Assembly (NCBI GenBank): GCA_016932165.1
Contig: JAFGDK010000022.1
Location: 1 to 64,000 of the forward strand
Reading direction: 5' to 3'
Source of the DNA: Anaerolineales bacterium
Lineage (GTDB): Bacteria; Chloroflexota; Anaerolineae; Anaerolineales; UBA11579
DNA length: 64,000 nt
Shown here: positions 7,940-17,704 of the stretch, in pieces
How positions within the stretch are numbered: the first letter of the stretch is position 1
How the letters are laid out: each line of letters starts with the position of its first letter
Position numbers and translations under genes: made by a program
Notes under the pieces: generated by a model
The model's input: only the letters and a program-made list of their open reading frames with translations
What the model was told of the DNA's origin: nothing
Database searches by the model: none

Positions 7940-8386
7940 TCAGTCCTTTTCGTGGATCACCAAATCCGCTCTAAAAATTCTCACCCTTCCCCCTTCTGCA
8001 TAAAAATCGACTTCAACCCAGTATTCTCCCGGACTCAGATCAACCTCACACATCATTGGCGCTAAATAACTCACCTTTGTCACCCCTCTTACATTTGTTT
8101 CTCGTGACATCAACCGGAACTTGTGGTCAAAGGGATTACAAATCACTTCCTGGCTAAAATCCCCCTTCTTATAAAACTGTATCTCATACCAGATAGTCGT
8201 GCTTTCAATATATTCAATATCCAGATCAGTCCAAAGAGCAATTGACTTTTCAGTGTGTATAAACTCAAACTCATAATGACCGATATTTTGAATTGACACC
8301 CGGGCAATCTCAGAACCACACCCTGGTAGCAGAATAATGATAATCGCAACGAATGGCAATAAAACAATCAAATTCTTACGCCTCAT
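7940..8386 (-). CDS. Small lipoprotein, unknown function
   Basis: This 148-residue protein has a basic N-terminus, a hydrophobic core and a lipobox-like LLPGC, giving a lipid-anchored mature part of about 125 residues. The mature part is rich in beta-strand pattern and contains two cysteines that could form a disulfide. GGGAAGGTGA precedes the ATG. I do not recognise the family. It is the first gene of a two-gene unit with the DUF1786 gene. Confidence 0.7.
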   Translation of the reverse strand: MRRKNLIVLLPFVAIIIILLPGCGSEIARVSIQNIGHYEFEFIHTEKSIALWTDLDIEYIESTTIWYEIQFYKKGDFSQEVICNPFDHKFRLMSRETNVRGVTKVSYLAPMMCEVDLSPGEYWVEVDFYAEGGRVRIFRADLVIHEKD

Positions 8387-8521
8387 GATTCACCTTCCCT
8401 GCTCTTGTTCCCTTCCCCGCCTTGCGGTAGTCGATTTCCAGGAGTCCCATTCCCGATTTTACCAAACATTCGATGGTATCATTTACCCAGGCTCATCCAA
8501 TAAACATTTTCAGGAGAGATA

Positions 8522-9700
8522 ATGATCAACAGAATTATCCTGATCGTACTTGACAGTGTGGGGATTGGAGAAGCCCCTGATGCTGCTGAGTACGGGGACA
8601 CAGGTTCCAATACATTAGGAAACATTGCAGCCGCCGTAGGCGGACTTCAGCTGCCCAACCTCCAACGCATGGGACTGGGGAATATCGCCCCAATTGAAGG
8701 CATCTTGCCTCATCAACACCCATCGGCTGCATTCGGCAAAATGGCCGAGGTCTCCCCCGGCAAAGACACCACTACTGGTCATTGGGAGCTTATGGGCATT
8801 CATCTCAAACAACCTTTCCCACTCTACCCTGAGGGTTTCCCACATGAGGTAATGGAAACCTATCAAGCCCAAACTGGCCGTGGATGGCTGGGGAATTATC
8901 CTGCATCTGGCACCGAAATTATCAAGGAATTGGGCCAGGAACACATAGAAACCGGCAAGACGATCGTCTACACCTCAGGAGACAGCGTTTTTCAAATCGC
9001 CGCTCATGATGAGATTATTCCCCTCCCAGAGCTATACGATATCTGTAAGATAGCAAGAAACATTCTCTCAGGAGAACACGAAGTCAGCCGCGTGATTGCC
9101 CGTCCCTTCATCGGAGAACCAGGTAATTTCGTTCGGACAGCCAATCGAAAAGATTTCTCGGTGGTTCCGCCCGAACCCACCTTACTGGACAATCTTAAAG
9201 AAGCTGGTTTTATGACGCATGCGGTCGGCAAAATAGAGGATATTTTTAATAAGGTAGGGATCACCTCGGCCGTACATACCAAGGACAATATGGATGGGGT
9301 TGAAAAAACCATCGAAGCGATGCTAAATTTGACCCAAAAAGGCCTGATCTTCACCAATCTCGTCGATTTTGACGCCAAGTTCGGTCATCGCAATAATCCT
9401 CAGGGCTATGCCCAGGCATTGGTTGAATTCGATCAGTGTCTTCCAGATATTCTAAAAACACTTAGAAATGATGACCTGCTGGTAATCACCGCAGATCATG
9501 GCAACGATCCCACGACTCCCAGTACAGACCACTCTCGTGAATATGTGCCTATTCTCCTATCTGGAGAACAGATAAAACCAGGCGCAGATATCGGTATCCG
9601 TCAAACCTTTGCCGATCTCGCTGCCACAATTGCAGACATTTTGGAGGTAACTCCTCCCCCTAAGGGCTTAAGCTTTAAGCATAAAATCCTGGGAATCTAA
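8522..9700 (+). CDS. deoB: Phosphopentomutase
   Basis: This 392-residue protein matches the alkaline-phosphatase-superfamily phosphopentomutase over its full length. It has the N-terminal metal site [18 protein letters not shown] with TGSNTLGN, then [15 protein letters not shown] with the phosphorylated Thr region. [26 protein letters not shown] and the C-terminal [22 protein letters not shown] metal ligands follow. The enzyme interconverts ribose/deoxyribose 1- and 5-phosphates in nucleoside salvage. AGGAGAG precedes the ATG. The gene stands alone and its stop overlaps the stop of the convergent gene by four bases. Confidence 0.97.
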   Translation: MINRIILIVLDSVGIGEAPDAAEYGDTGSNTLGNIAAAVGGLQLPNLQRMGLGNIAPIEGILPHQHPSAAFGKMAEVSPGKDTTTGHWELMGIHLKQPFPLYPEGFPHEVMETYQAQTGRGWLGNYPASGTEIIKELGQEHIETGKTIVYTSGDSVFQIAAHDEIIPLPELYDICKIARNILSGEHEVSRVIARPFIGEPGNFVRTANRKDFSVVPPEPTLLDNLKEAGFMTHAVGKIEDIFNKVGITSAVHTKDNMDGVEKTIEAMLNLTQKGLIFTNLVDFDAKFGHRNNPQGYAQALVEFDQCLPDILKTLRNDDLLVITADHGNDPTTPSTDHSREYVPILLSGEQIKPGADIGIRQTFADLAATIADILEVTPPPKGLSFKHKILGI

Positions 9701-10629
9701 GGCTGTTGTAGATAAACACAACGGAATCCGACACCGCTGCTGAAAACTTCAGGAAAATTAGCTGTCCGGTTTGTTGCCCGTCCCCCTGAAAGCAGATTCT
9801 TCCAGGATCCACCCCGCGCCACTTTCATCTCGCCTTCAACCGGTCCAGTTGGGTTCTCTTCCGGTGAATTAGCATAATAATCCGTACTATACCAATCTGC
9901 CACCCACTCGGCAGCATTCCCAGCTAAATCCAAAACGCCATAGCTGCTGGCCCCGGAAGGAAAACTTCCTACATCCAGGGTCAACCCCTCCGTACAGCCC
10001 CTTAAGTTTGCATGCCCGCACTCAATCATATTTCCCCATGGGAATACTCTTTCATCACTACCCCTGGCTGCTTTTTCCCATTGTGCTTCAGTTGGCAATA
10101 AACCGCCAACAAAGCGGCAGTATGCATCCGCCTGATACCAGCTAACAAACACTACCGGGTGGTTATCAAAGATAGGATTACTGTAAAACTCTTGAATAGC
10201 TGGAGGTACACATTTTCCGGCGGCCACGCACAGCCGGTATTCCGAATTCGTCACCTCAAACTGTCCAATCCAGAACTCATCCAGGTACACTGAATGCACC
10301 GGTCCCTCATCCCTGAAATCTGCCAACTCGCAACCCGATCTACTTTTTTCGCAGATCTCCAGACCTACTACAGCATCAGCTCCCATCAAAAAACTGCCTT
10401 CCTGCACCAAAACCACCCTTGCATCATCATTCTCTGTTATCTGTTGAGTATCACCAACTGGCAGATTAATTTCCGGTATTTCTTCGACATTTGTTACTGC
10501 CACACTAATCAGAGGCGATGGAGTGAGTTTTTCCACCTCGAAAGTCAGCGCCTCCCTGCCTTCATCGCACCCAGTAAACCACATTCCAAATAGGAATAGT
10601 GCTATAAACCATTTATTACCAAATTTCAT
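9697..10629 (-). CDS. SUMF1/FGE-sulfatase-domain lipoprotein
   Basis: Starting at ATG 10629, this is about 310 residues with a signal ending FTGC, a lipoprotein anchor. The longer frame to 10671 would add 14 residues ahead of the signal and is less likely. The domain (about residue 70 to the end) shows the formylglycine-generating-enzyme fold: [63 protein letters not shown] and GFRCV. Most members outside true FGE are not sulfatase activators but binding or protein-kinase-linked proteins. Its role outside the membrane is unknown. It converges on deoB with overlapping stops and no terminator between. Confidence 0.85.
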   Translation of the reverse strand: MKFGNKWFIALFLFGMWFTGCDEGREALTFEVEKLTPSPLISVAVTNVEEIPEINLPVGDTQQITENDDARVVLVQEGSFLMGADAVVGLEICEKSRSGCELADFRDEGPVHSVYLDEFWIGQFEVTNSEYRLCVAAGKCVPPAIQEFYSNPIFDNHPVVFVSWYQADAYCRFVGGLLPTEAQWEKAARGSDERVFPWGNMIECGHANLRGCTEGLTLDVGSFPSGASSYGVLDLAGNAAEWVADWYSTDYYANSPEENPTGPVEGEMKVARGGSWKNLLSGGRATNRTANFPEVFSSGVGFRCVYLQQP

Positions 10630-10740
10630 TTCACAAAAGTTATACCACGGCAAGCGCTGAATTACCCACAAAGAAATATAAGCACACTAAATTGCCCGTC
10701 TGCCACATAAAAAATCCGTCCTTGCCCTCACCTTTCAACT

Positions 10741-10758
10741 TTGTGATTTTATCCACTA
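10741..10758. promoter_or_regulatory. Operator-like site 1 (TTGTGA-N6-CCACTA)
   Basis: TTGTGATTTTATCCACTA matches the left half of a TTGTGA-N6-TCACAA operator perfectly and the right half in four of six bases. Together with the next site it forms a larger mirror-symmetric array in which TTGTGA, ATCCAC, GTGGAT and TCACAA are evenly spaced. Confidence 0.55.
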
Positions 10759-10760
10759 TT

Positions 10761-10778
10761 TTGTGGATTTTTTCACAA
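10761..10778. promoter_or_regulatory. Operator-like site 2 (TTGTGG-N6-TCACAA), hdr promoter
   Basis: TTGTGGATTTTTTCACAA differs by one base from the TTGTGA-N6-TCACAA dyad found at the cytochrome promoter. It ends eight bases before the -10 box, so it covers the -35 region and would block RNA polymerase when occupied. Rex or a CRP/FNR-type regulator is the likely ligand. Confidence 0.65.
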
Positions 10779-10785
10779 TATATGC

Positions 10786-10791
10786 TATAAT
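10786..10791 (+). promoter_or_regulatory. -10 box TATAAT of the hdr operon
   Basis: A perfect TATAAT follows the operator pair. The best -35 candidates (GTGGAT, 17-base spacing, or TTGTGG, 19-base spacing) lie inside operator 2. Confidence 0.6.
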
Positions 10792-10932
10792 GAAAAAATT
10801 ATATCTGTATTCCAAAATTGCCAGTTCAAGCCAGCCCCATTGCAAAACGTGCCTAGCAAACTAAAGAAATTAATATGTACGCATATCAACGGCACAACTT
10901 CAAACCATCACCGCTCAGATAAGTCCAAATCG

Positions 10933-10991
10933 GGGTAGTGCTGCGCTCCCTAAGTTCGAGCACAAATCAATTCTGATATCCACACTACCCC
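10933..10991 (+). other. Long-range stem in the hdr leader RNA
   Basis: GGGGTAGTG (10933-10941) pairs perfectly with CACTACCCC (10983-10991), enclosing 41 bases. An inner alternative is GTGCT/AGCAC. The stem ends a few bases before the ribosome binding site. No T-run follows, so it is not a terminator. Confidence 0.5.
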
Positions 10992-11011
10992 ACTGTCGAA
11001 AGGATCATACT

Positions 11012-13021
11012 ATGGTCGAAACAGGCAGCAACGGGCATAGCAGCCAGCCACCCAGAATCGGTGTGTATGTCTGCCAGTGCGGCACCAACATTGCGGGGAC
11101 AGTAGATGTAGAGAAAGTCACCGCCCATGCAAGTCGACTCCCAAACGTCACCATCGCAAAAACCTATACCTACATGTGTTCCGATCCAGGTCAAGCATTG
11201 ATTAAACAGGATATTCAGGAACATGGCCTCAACCGGATTGTCGTTGCTTCCTGTTCCCCGCTAATGCACGAATCAACTTTTCGAGCAGCCTGTTTAGAAG
11301 CAGGATTAAATCCCTACCTTTTCCAGATGACCAATATACGCGAGCATGTGGCTTGGGTCCATACGAACCAACCCGAATTAGCCACCCGCAAAGCAATCGA
11401 TCTGGTTAGCGCGGCTGTTGAGAGAGTGGCTGGCCACCAACCAATTGAACCTCGTTACTCGGATGTGACCCAATCTGCACTCGTGGTTGGTGCCGGTATC
11501 GCCGGGATCGAAGCTGCCTTGCGCATTGCGAATTCAGGCAAGCATGTTTACCTGGTCGAAAAAGAGTTGGGGATCGGCGGGCACATGACCCAGATATATA
11601 AAACCTTCCCCACGCTCGATTGCGCGGCTTGAATTCTCACCCCCAAAACGGTGTCCGTTGGACGCCACAAAAACATCACCCTCCTGACCTACGCAGAAGT
11701 TGAGGATGTCTCAGGCGTAGTTGGTGATTTCAAGGTCATTGTGCGCAAGAAAGCCCGTTATGTTAACGAAGAGCTTTGCAATGGCTGCGGCACTTGCGTT
11801 GAGAAGTGCCCCTGGAAGAAAATCCCCGATGAATTTGAATTGGGTCTCGGCTACCGAACTGCCATCCACTTCCAGTATCCGCAAGCGGTGCCGAAGATTC
11901 CGCGCATTGATGCTGAAAATTGTGTCTACTTTAAGAATGGAAAATGCAAAGCCTGCGAGAAATTCTGTCTGCGCGGAGCGATAGACTTTGAACAGCAAGA
12001 CGAATTTGTCGAGTTCGAGGTCGGCACTATCATCCTCGCCACCGGTTTTAAAAATTTCAATCCAGAAAAAACCCCAAAATACGGTTACAAAAAGCTGGAA
12101 AACGTGCTCACTGGCCTTGAATTTGAGCGTATGGTCAATTCCGGTGGGCCGACAACCGGTCGCGTTCGACTCGCTGATGGCTCAATACCCGGGAAAATCG
12201 CCATTATCCATTGCGTCGGCAGCCGCGGAGACCACAACGAATATTGCTCCCGAGTGTGCTGCATGTACTCTCTCAAACTTGCCCACCTGGCTAAAGAACT
12301 CATCGGGGCAGATATCATTGAATATTACAGGGATATGCGTACTTTTGGAAAAGACTATGAGAATTTTTACGAGAGGGTCCGAGAAGAGGATATTGCCTTC
12401 GTGCGTTATGAAGATATCCGGGTTTCAGAAGACCAAGAAGGATTGGTCGTCACCACAACTGACCTATACAATGGAGATATTATCTCCAACCATGTAGACA
12501 TGGTGATCCTCAGTACCGGCATGGAGCCCCAAGAAGACCAACAAAAGATCGCCAGCACCTTCGGCATCTCTCTCAGCCCTGACGGATTCTTTTTAGAGAA
12601 GCACCCCAAGCTGGCCCCAGTTGAAACCGCAACGGATGGTGTCTTCCTCGCTGGCACTTGCCAGGGACCCAAGGATATTCCCGATACAGTCGCGCAAGGT
12701 GGCGCTGCTGCTGCCTCTGCCCTATCGTTGATGGATTATGGACGCGTTGTGCTGGAACCATTTACTGCTTCCATCGATCCAGAGAAATGTAGCGGCTGCC
12801 TGATCTGTGTGGACACCTGTCCATTCGGTGCAATCGACACCACTATACACAATGGGCGCACTATCTCGCAGGTTAATGAAATCATCTGTAAAGGATGCGG
12901 TACTTGTGTGGCAGCTTGTCCGTCCGGCGCTGCATCCCAGTTAGGGTTCACAAATCACCAGATTTTCTCCGAGATCGACGGAATTCTACGGCAATCCAGC
13001 CTAATGGAGTTGACCATATGA
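11012..13021 (+). CDS. hdrA: HdrA-like bifurcating flavoprotein, selenoprotein
   Basis: With the TGA at 11630-11632 read as selenocysteine (residue 207) this is a 669-residue HdrA of normal family length. The N-terminal domain is IGVYVCQCGTNIAG; the FAD site is VVGAGIAGIEAAL. TLDCAA-Sec-ILTPK corresponds to the family motif DCxxCILTPK, so Sec replaces the second Cys. Cluster motifs follow: CNGCGTCVEKCP, CVYFKNGKCKACEKFC, and two C-terminal ferredoxin sites CSGCLICVDTCP and CKGCGTCVAACP. HdrA carries the bifurcating flavin in HdrABC/MvhD complexes and splits electron pairs between ferredoxin and a high-potential acceptor in the cytosol. It is the first gene of a six-gene operon, and its stop overlaps the next start as ATGA. 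Confidence 0.93.
11650..11666 (+). other. Candidate SECIS hairpin in the first hdrA
   Basis: GGTGTCC-GTT-GGACGCC forms a 7-bp stem (one G-U pair) with a GTT loop, starting 17 bases after the TGA. The loop GU lies about 25 bases from the UGA. The sequence also codes for the conserved Val-Ser-Val-Gly-Arg stretch, so part of its conservation may be protein-driven. Confidence 0.75.
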
Positions 13022-16000
13022 ACAGATCTAAACCAAGAATTGGCGCATATATCTGCCGTTGCGGCACCAATATCGCAGCTACAGTTGATGTGGAGGAAGT
13101 AGCTAAAAAGATTGGCTTCCTCCCCGGTGTGGTCATTGCCCGAGACTACACCTACATGTGCTCTGACCCAGGCCAAAATCTCATCAAGTCCGATATCAAA
13201 GAACACAACCTAAACCGGATAGTAGTGGCCTCTTGCTCCCCCTTGATGCATGAGGCCACTTTCCGGCATGCAATAGAAGAAGCCGGCCTCAACCCCTTCT
13301 ACTTCCAGATGGCGAATATCCGTGAACAATGCTCCTGGGTGATTAAAGATAAAGCGCTGGCAACAGAAAAGGCGATTAAGATGACCACCGCTGCCGTTCA
13401 GCGGATCAGGTACCACCGTCCTGAGAAGATGCGCCCGATTGACATTACTCCCGCAGTATTAGTGATTGGAGGCGGCATTGCTGGAATCGAAGCATCCCTC
13501 AAAATTGCCGACGCGGGTAAACAGGTCTACCTGGTGGAGCGCGAATCTTCAATCGGTGGGCACATGGCCCAACTGTACAAAACATTTCCCACTTTAGACT
13601 GTTCGGCTTGAATACTCACACCCAAAATGGTGTCCGTGGGACGCCACGAAAACATCGAACTCCTCACCCTGAGTGAAATTGAAGAATTGAGCGGTTATGT
13701 AGGGAACTTCAAAGCCACTATCCGCCAAAAAGCCCGTTACGTTCAAGAAGATATGTGCACCGGTTGTGAGGCATGCACACAGGTCTGCCCCATTGAGGTG
13801 CTGAACCCCTTTGAACTCGGCTTGGCCATGCGCCATGCCACCTACCGCAATTCCGCCCAGTCCACTCCGAATGCGTTTGCCATCCAAAAAACAGGCATTG
13901 CTCCATGTCGGGATGCATGCCCAGCAGATCAAAGGGCCATGGGTTATATCAGTCTCGTGAAGAAGCACAGGTTCGCAGATGCCTACTGGACGATTCGCAG
14001 GGAAAATCCCTTCCCATCGGTTTGTGGTCGGGTGTGCAACCATGTTTGCGAAGACGCTTGCAGCCGCGGCGAGTATGACGAACCAGTGAATATTGTCGCT
14101 ATCAAACGTTTCGTCGCCGATTGGGCCTACCAACATCGGGATGAATTGGATCAGATGCCTGATAAATCCATTCCTGGCACACCGTTTATCCACAAACACC
14201 AACCAACAGGGAAAAAGGTCGCCATTATCGGATCCGGTCCGGCAGGCCTCACCGCCGCCCTCGACCTGGTCAGACTCGGCCACAAACCAGTCGTTTATGA
14301 ACAATTCTCAGAACCAGGCGGGATGATGCGCGTTGGAATCCCCCCACACCGCCTCCCTTATGACCGTTTAGCCTGGGAGATCGACCTGATTCGCCGCGAG
14401 GGGGTCGAAATTCACCTCAATCATCGCGTTAGCAATGCCCCCGGCCTGCTCAACAAAGGCTTTGACGCTGTTCTGATCGCTGCAGGTGTCCATAACGCGG
14501 TCAAACTTCCTATTGATAATTCCGATCACCCCGGGAATTGGCTCTCAACTGAATTTTTACGCAAGGTGCTGCTTGGAGAACGGATCGATCTCTCCGGCCG
14601 TCATGTTATTGTCTTGGGAGCTGGGGATGTTGCCCTGGATGTTGCCCGCACCGCCATCCGTCTCGGCCAGCCAAAAGTTCAAATCTTATGTCGAGGAATG
14701 CGGTGTTCTGAACATGAGCTCAAAGCAGCCGAAGAAGAAGGTGTGCGAATTCTCTCCAGCCGGGTCTTTAAAAAGGTAGTCACCGCGGATGAAAAAATCA
14801 TTGGCATTCGCTGCCTGGATGCTGAGGTTGGCGGGATAGTAGATGGCCGCCGCATTGTACGCGAAAAACCCGGTACAGAACATTTGGTAGAAGGTGATCT
14901 GATCATCTGGGCATTAGGCCAAAAAGGAGATTATGACTTCCTACCAGAGGAAACGCCTATTGTTTCCCAAAATCCAACTGGAATCCAGACAAACAACGAG
15001 ATGATGACCAACATTGACGGCGTGTTCGTCGCTGGTGATATCCGCCAGGGCTGGACCAGTTTCGTTGTAAACGCCATTGATGAAGGCCACCACGCTGCCA
15101 GAGCAATCGATCGTTATCTAAACGCAGGGGCCGGCATACCAGAGCCATCTCATGGTATGCCTGTTGCCAAATTGACACGCGAAGAAATTGAACTAAAGAT
15201 CACCGCTGGAAGGGCGTCAAATCAACCCAGGATTAAAATCTCCTCCATTCCGCCGGAGGAACGGATCAACAACTTTAAGGAAGTAGATCTCACGCTAACC
15301 GAGGATCAGGTAGTCGCAGAAGCCTCTCGCTGCCTTGAGTGTGGTGTATGTGGGGAATGCATGGAGTGTGTTGCTGCCTGCGAAAAGGGGGCCATTGATC
15401 ACACCATGCGGGATCGAATCATAGACGTCAATATCGGAGCAGTTATCGTGACCACCGGTTTCAAGGACTTTGATCCTCGGATTGCCCCCGAATATGGATA
15501 CCAATACCCCAATGTTATTACCGCGCTAGAGTTTGAGCGGATGATTAATCCCAGCGGACCCACTGGCGGCAAGGTGGTCATGAAAAATGGGAGGCGCCCA
15601 AGAAAAGTAGCCATCATCCATTGTGTTGGCAGCCGAGATGATAAATATCATCAATACTGTTCCCGGGCATGCTGCATGTATTCACTCAAAACCGCCCAGC
15701 TGGTTCATGAATATGTTGAAGCTGAAGTTCATGAAATTTACCGGGACATGCGTACTTTTGGCAAAGGTTACGAAGAATTTTTCAATCGCACCAAGCAGGA
15801 GGGAGTACATTTCCATCATGGGCGGGTAAAAAGTATCACCCGTGAGGAAGGGTACCTCCACGTCTCCTGGGATGAGGCATTCTTCCAGCAACCCGATCAT
15901 GTTGATGTGGACATGGTTATTCTCGCCACGGGCATGGAGCCCCAGCAAGATGCCGCCCGCCTGGCCGCTACCCTCGGAATCAGTCGCAGCAACGATGGCT

Positions 16001-16395
16001 TCTTCCTTGAACTTCACCCCAAACTCGGCCCTGTGGAAACCAGGTCTGAGGGTATCTTCCTTGCAGGCGCTTGTCAAAGTCCCAAGGACATCCCTGATAC
16101 AGTTGCCCAAGCAGGAGGAGCAGCTGCGGCAGCTCTGTCACTGATCGACCAGGGTACGGTGAAGTTAGATCCCGCTATTGCACAGGTCCAGGAAGCTCTG
16201 TGTGCTGGTTGTGGACAATGCGCAACGGTCTGCCCCTATGGCGCCATCTGGATTGAAAACGGCATCGCCCACATCGATGAATATAATTGCAAAGGATGTG
16301 GAACCTGTGCCGCCACCTGCCCCAACAAGGCAATGACGCTAATCCACTTTGATGATAAACAATTGATCTCCGAGTTGGTTGGTGCACTCAGTTAG
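13018..16395 (+). CDS. HdrA with inserted GltD/NfnB-like domain, selenoprotein
   Basis: From ATG 13018 and with the TGA at 13609-13611 read as Sec198, this is a 1125-residue protein, almost twice HdrA length. The HdrA N-half has IGAYICRCGTNI, the FAD site VIGGGIAGIEASL and TLDCSA-Sec-ILTPKM. After CTGCEACTQVCP an insertion begins near residue 290. It has the GltD-type cluster ligands CRDACPADQ and CGRVCNHVCEDAC, a second FAD site IIGSGPAGLTAAL (about 400) and an NAD(P) site VLGAGDVALDVA (about 530). The HdrA fold resumes near residue 770 with CLECGVCGECMECVAAC and ends with CAGCGQCATVCP and CKGCGTCAATCP. The insert suggests a direct NAD(P)H entry or exit, as in NfnB and glutamate synthase small subunits. 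It overlaps the preceding stop (ATGA), so the two are translationally coupled. Confidence 0.92.
13628..13646 (+). other. Candidate SECIS hairpin in the second hdrA
   Basis: T-GGTGTCC-GTG-GGACGCC-A gives an 8-bp stem with a GTG loop starting 16 bases after the TGA at 13609-13611. Stem sequence and position match the hairpin in the first hdrA. Confidence 0.75.
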
Positions 16396-16403
16396 GAGGG
16401 AGT

Positions 16404-16871
16404 ATGTTTGAACCCAAGATCATCGCATTCTTGTGTACCTGGTGCAGCTATACTGGCGCCGACCTCGCTGGGACAACTCGCTTGAAATCCCCCTGGAATA
16501 TCCGCGCCATCCGCACGCCATGCTCCGGAAGAGTCTCCCCTGAGCTAATCATCCGCGCTTTCGATGAAGGAGCAGATGGAGTGCTGGTGCTTGGCTGCCA
16601 TATCGGTGAATGTCATTTCGATACTGGGAATCACCGCACGGCAAAACGTATTCCTATCTTGAAAGAGCTGCTCTCCTTTGTTGGACTGGAACCTGAACGC
16701 CTTCGTCTGGATTGGGTTTCAGCATCAGAGGGCGAGCGCTTTGCACACATCACTAACGATTTCACTGAAACCATCCGCCAATTAGGTCCCTGTCAATGGC
16801 AGCAAAAGCCGTCCTGGCGGCAGACCCGCCCAGAACTCGCTGTCATCACAGAATTGGAGGCCGCCGAATGA
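16404..16871 (+). CDS. mvhD: MvhD/FlxD-like iron-sulfur subunit
   Basis: This 155-residue protein matches the delta subunit of methyl-viologen-reducing hydrogenase. FLCTWCSYTGADLAG, TPCSGRV and GCHIGECHFDTGN hold the five cysteines that bind the [2Fe-2S] cluster. In MvhAGD and FlxABCD complexes this subunit passes electrons between a hydrogenase or an NADH-oxidising module and HdrA. Strong RBS GGAGGGAG. Here no hydrogenase genes are present, so the electron donor is more likely the reductase encoded at 18696-19541. The stop overlaps the next start. Confidence 0.94.
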   Translation: MFEPKIIAFLCTWCSYTGADLAGTTRLKSPWNIRAIRTPCSGRVSPELIIRAFDEGADGVLVLGCHIGECHFDTGNHRTAKRIPILKELLSFVGLEPERLRLDWVSASEGERFAHITNDFTETIRQLGPCQWQQKPSWRQTRPELAVITELEAAE

Positions 16872-17704
16872 ACAGAACTGAACAGATTCAGGAAACAGCA
16901 AGAGACCTGCTTGAGCGCGAAAAAGTCAATTGCGTTATCGGTTACGAACCTGGCAGCAGAGGCCATGCCAGGCCGGCATTTATTTACAAAGCAGAGGATG
17001 TTGAGCGTCTCACCTGGGACGAAACCTGCACCCATAATCTGGTGAGGTATTTACTCAAACGTGAGGATGAATACCTGGCTATAGTGGTAAAACCCTGTGA
17101 CGCGAGAGCAATCAATGTCATGCTGGCCGAGAACAAATTATTCCGAGAACATATCTACATCATGGGTGTGAAATGTGAAGGGGTCAAAGTCCACGGGAAC
17201 CTTCAGGATCGCTGCCAGCGCTGCACACAACGCACCCCCGTTATTTATGACAAACTCATTGACGGAGAACCAGCTACCATCAGTTATGATACACCCGTTG
17301 GCGAGATTGCCTACAAACAGATTGAATCCCTTTCACCGAAGGAAAAAATGGAGTTCTGGCTGGAACAATTTGACCAGTGCATCCGTTGTTATGCCTGCCG
17401 CCAAGCCTGCCCGATATGCAGCTGTCCCACCTGCCTGTACGAACGTGATGATTCCCACTGGGTTGGTATCGGTATTGGCGTCTCTGAGAAACGCGCCTTT
17501 CACCTGGGAAGAGCCTTCCATCTCGCTGGAAGATGTGTTGGATGCAATGAATGCCAGCGCGTTTGCCCCGTAGATTTACCGATCAGTATGCTCAATCAGA
17601 AAATTCACCAGGAAATGCAAAATTTGTTCAATTACACGCCCGGACTTTCACAAACCATTTCTCCCCTGACAACGGTATTATCTCCAGAGGAGGTGCTGCC
17701 ATGA
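16868..17704 (+). CDS. 4Fe-4S dicluster protein, FlxB/FlxC-like
   Basis: ATG 16868 overlaps the MvhD stop (ATGA) and gives 278 residues; earlier in-frame starts inside mvhD are not needed. The N-terminal part (AIVVKPCDARAINVMLAENK, IYIMGVKCEGV) resembles the N-domain of coenzyme F420 hydrogenase/dehydrogenase beta-type proteins. The C-terminal half has two ferredoxin-like clusters: CIRCYACRQACPICSCPTC (an extra CxxC pair, possibly a third site) and CVGCNECQRVCPVDLP. It is probably a soluble electron wire between the flavin reductase and MvhD/HdrA. An exact equivalence to FlxB or FlxC of Desulfovibrio is not certain. Confidence 0.8.
   Translation: MNRTEQIQETARDLLEREKVNCVIGYEPGSRGHARPAFIYKAEDVERLTWDETCTHNLVRYLLKREDEYLAIVVKPCDARAINVMLAENKLFREHIYIMGVKCEGVKVHGNLQDRCQRCTQRTPVIYDKLIDGEPATISYDTPVGEIAYKQIESLSPKEKMEFWLEQFDQCIRCYACRQACPICSCPTCLYERDDSHWVGIGIGVSEKRAFHLGRAFHLAGRCVGCNECQRVCPVDLPISMLNQKIHQEMQNLFNYTPGLSQTISPLTTVLSPEEVLP

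Larger units (their letters stand above)
10672..11011 (+). promoter_or_regulatory. Regulatory region and leader of the hdr operon
   Basis: These 340 bases without a gene hold the operator pair, a -10 box and a leader of about 215 bases that contains a long-range stem. The ribosome binding site AAAGGA (about 10998-11003) serves the first hdrA. The stretch 10672-10740 shows nothing further. Confidence 0.7.

Noticed and set aside
11630-13611. hdrA genes as frameshifted or decayed pseudogenes
   Set aside because: There is no frame change, the codon hit is the same motif position twice, and all cofactor motifs are intact on both sides.
13594-14304. Minus-strand frame of 236 codons opposite the second hdrA
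   Set aside because: It is opposite to conserved Fe-S and FAD motifs and has no recognisable domain.
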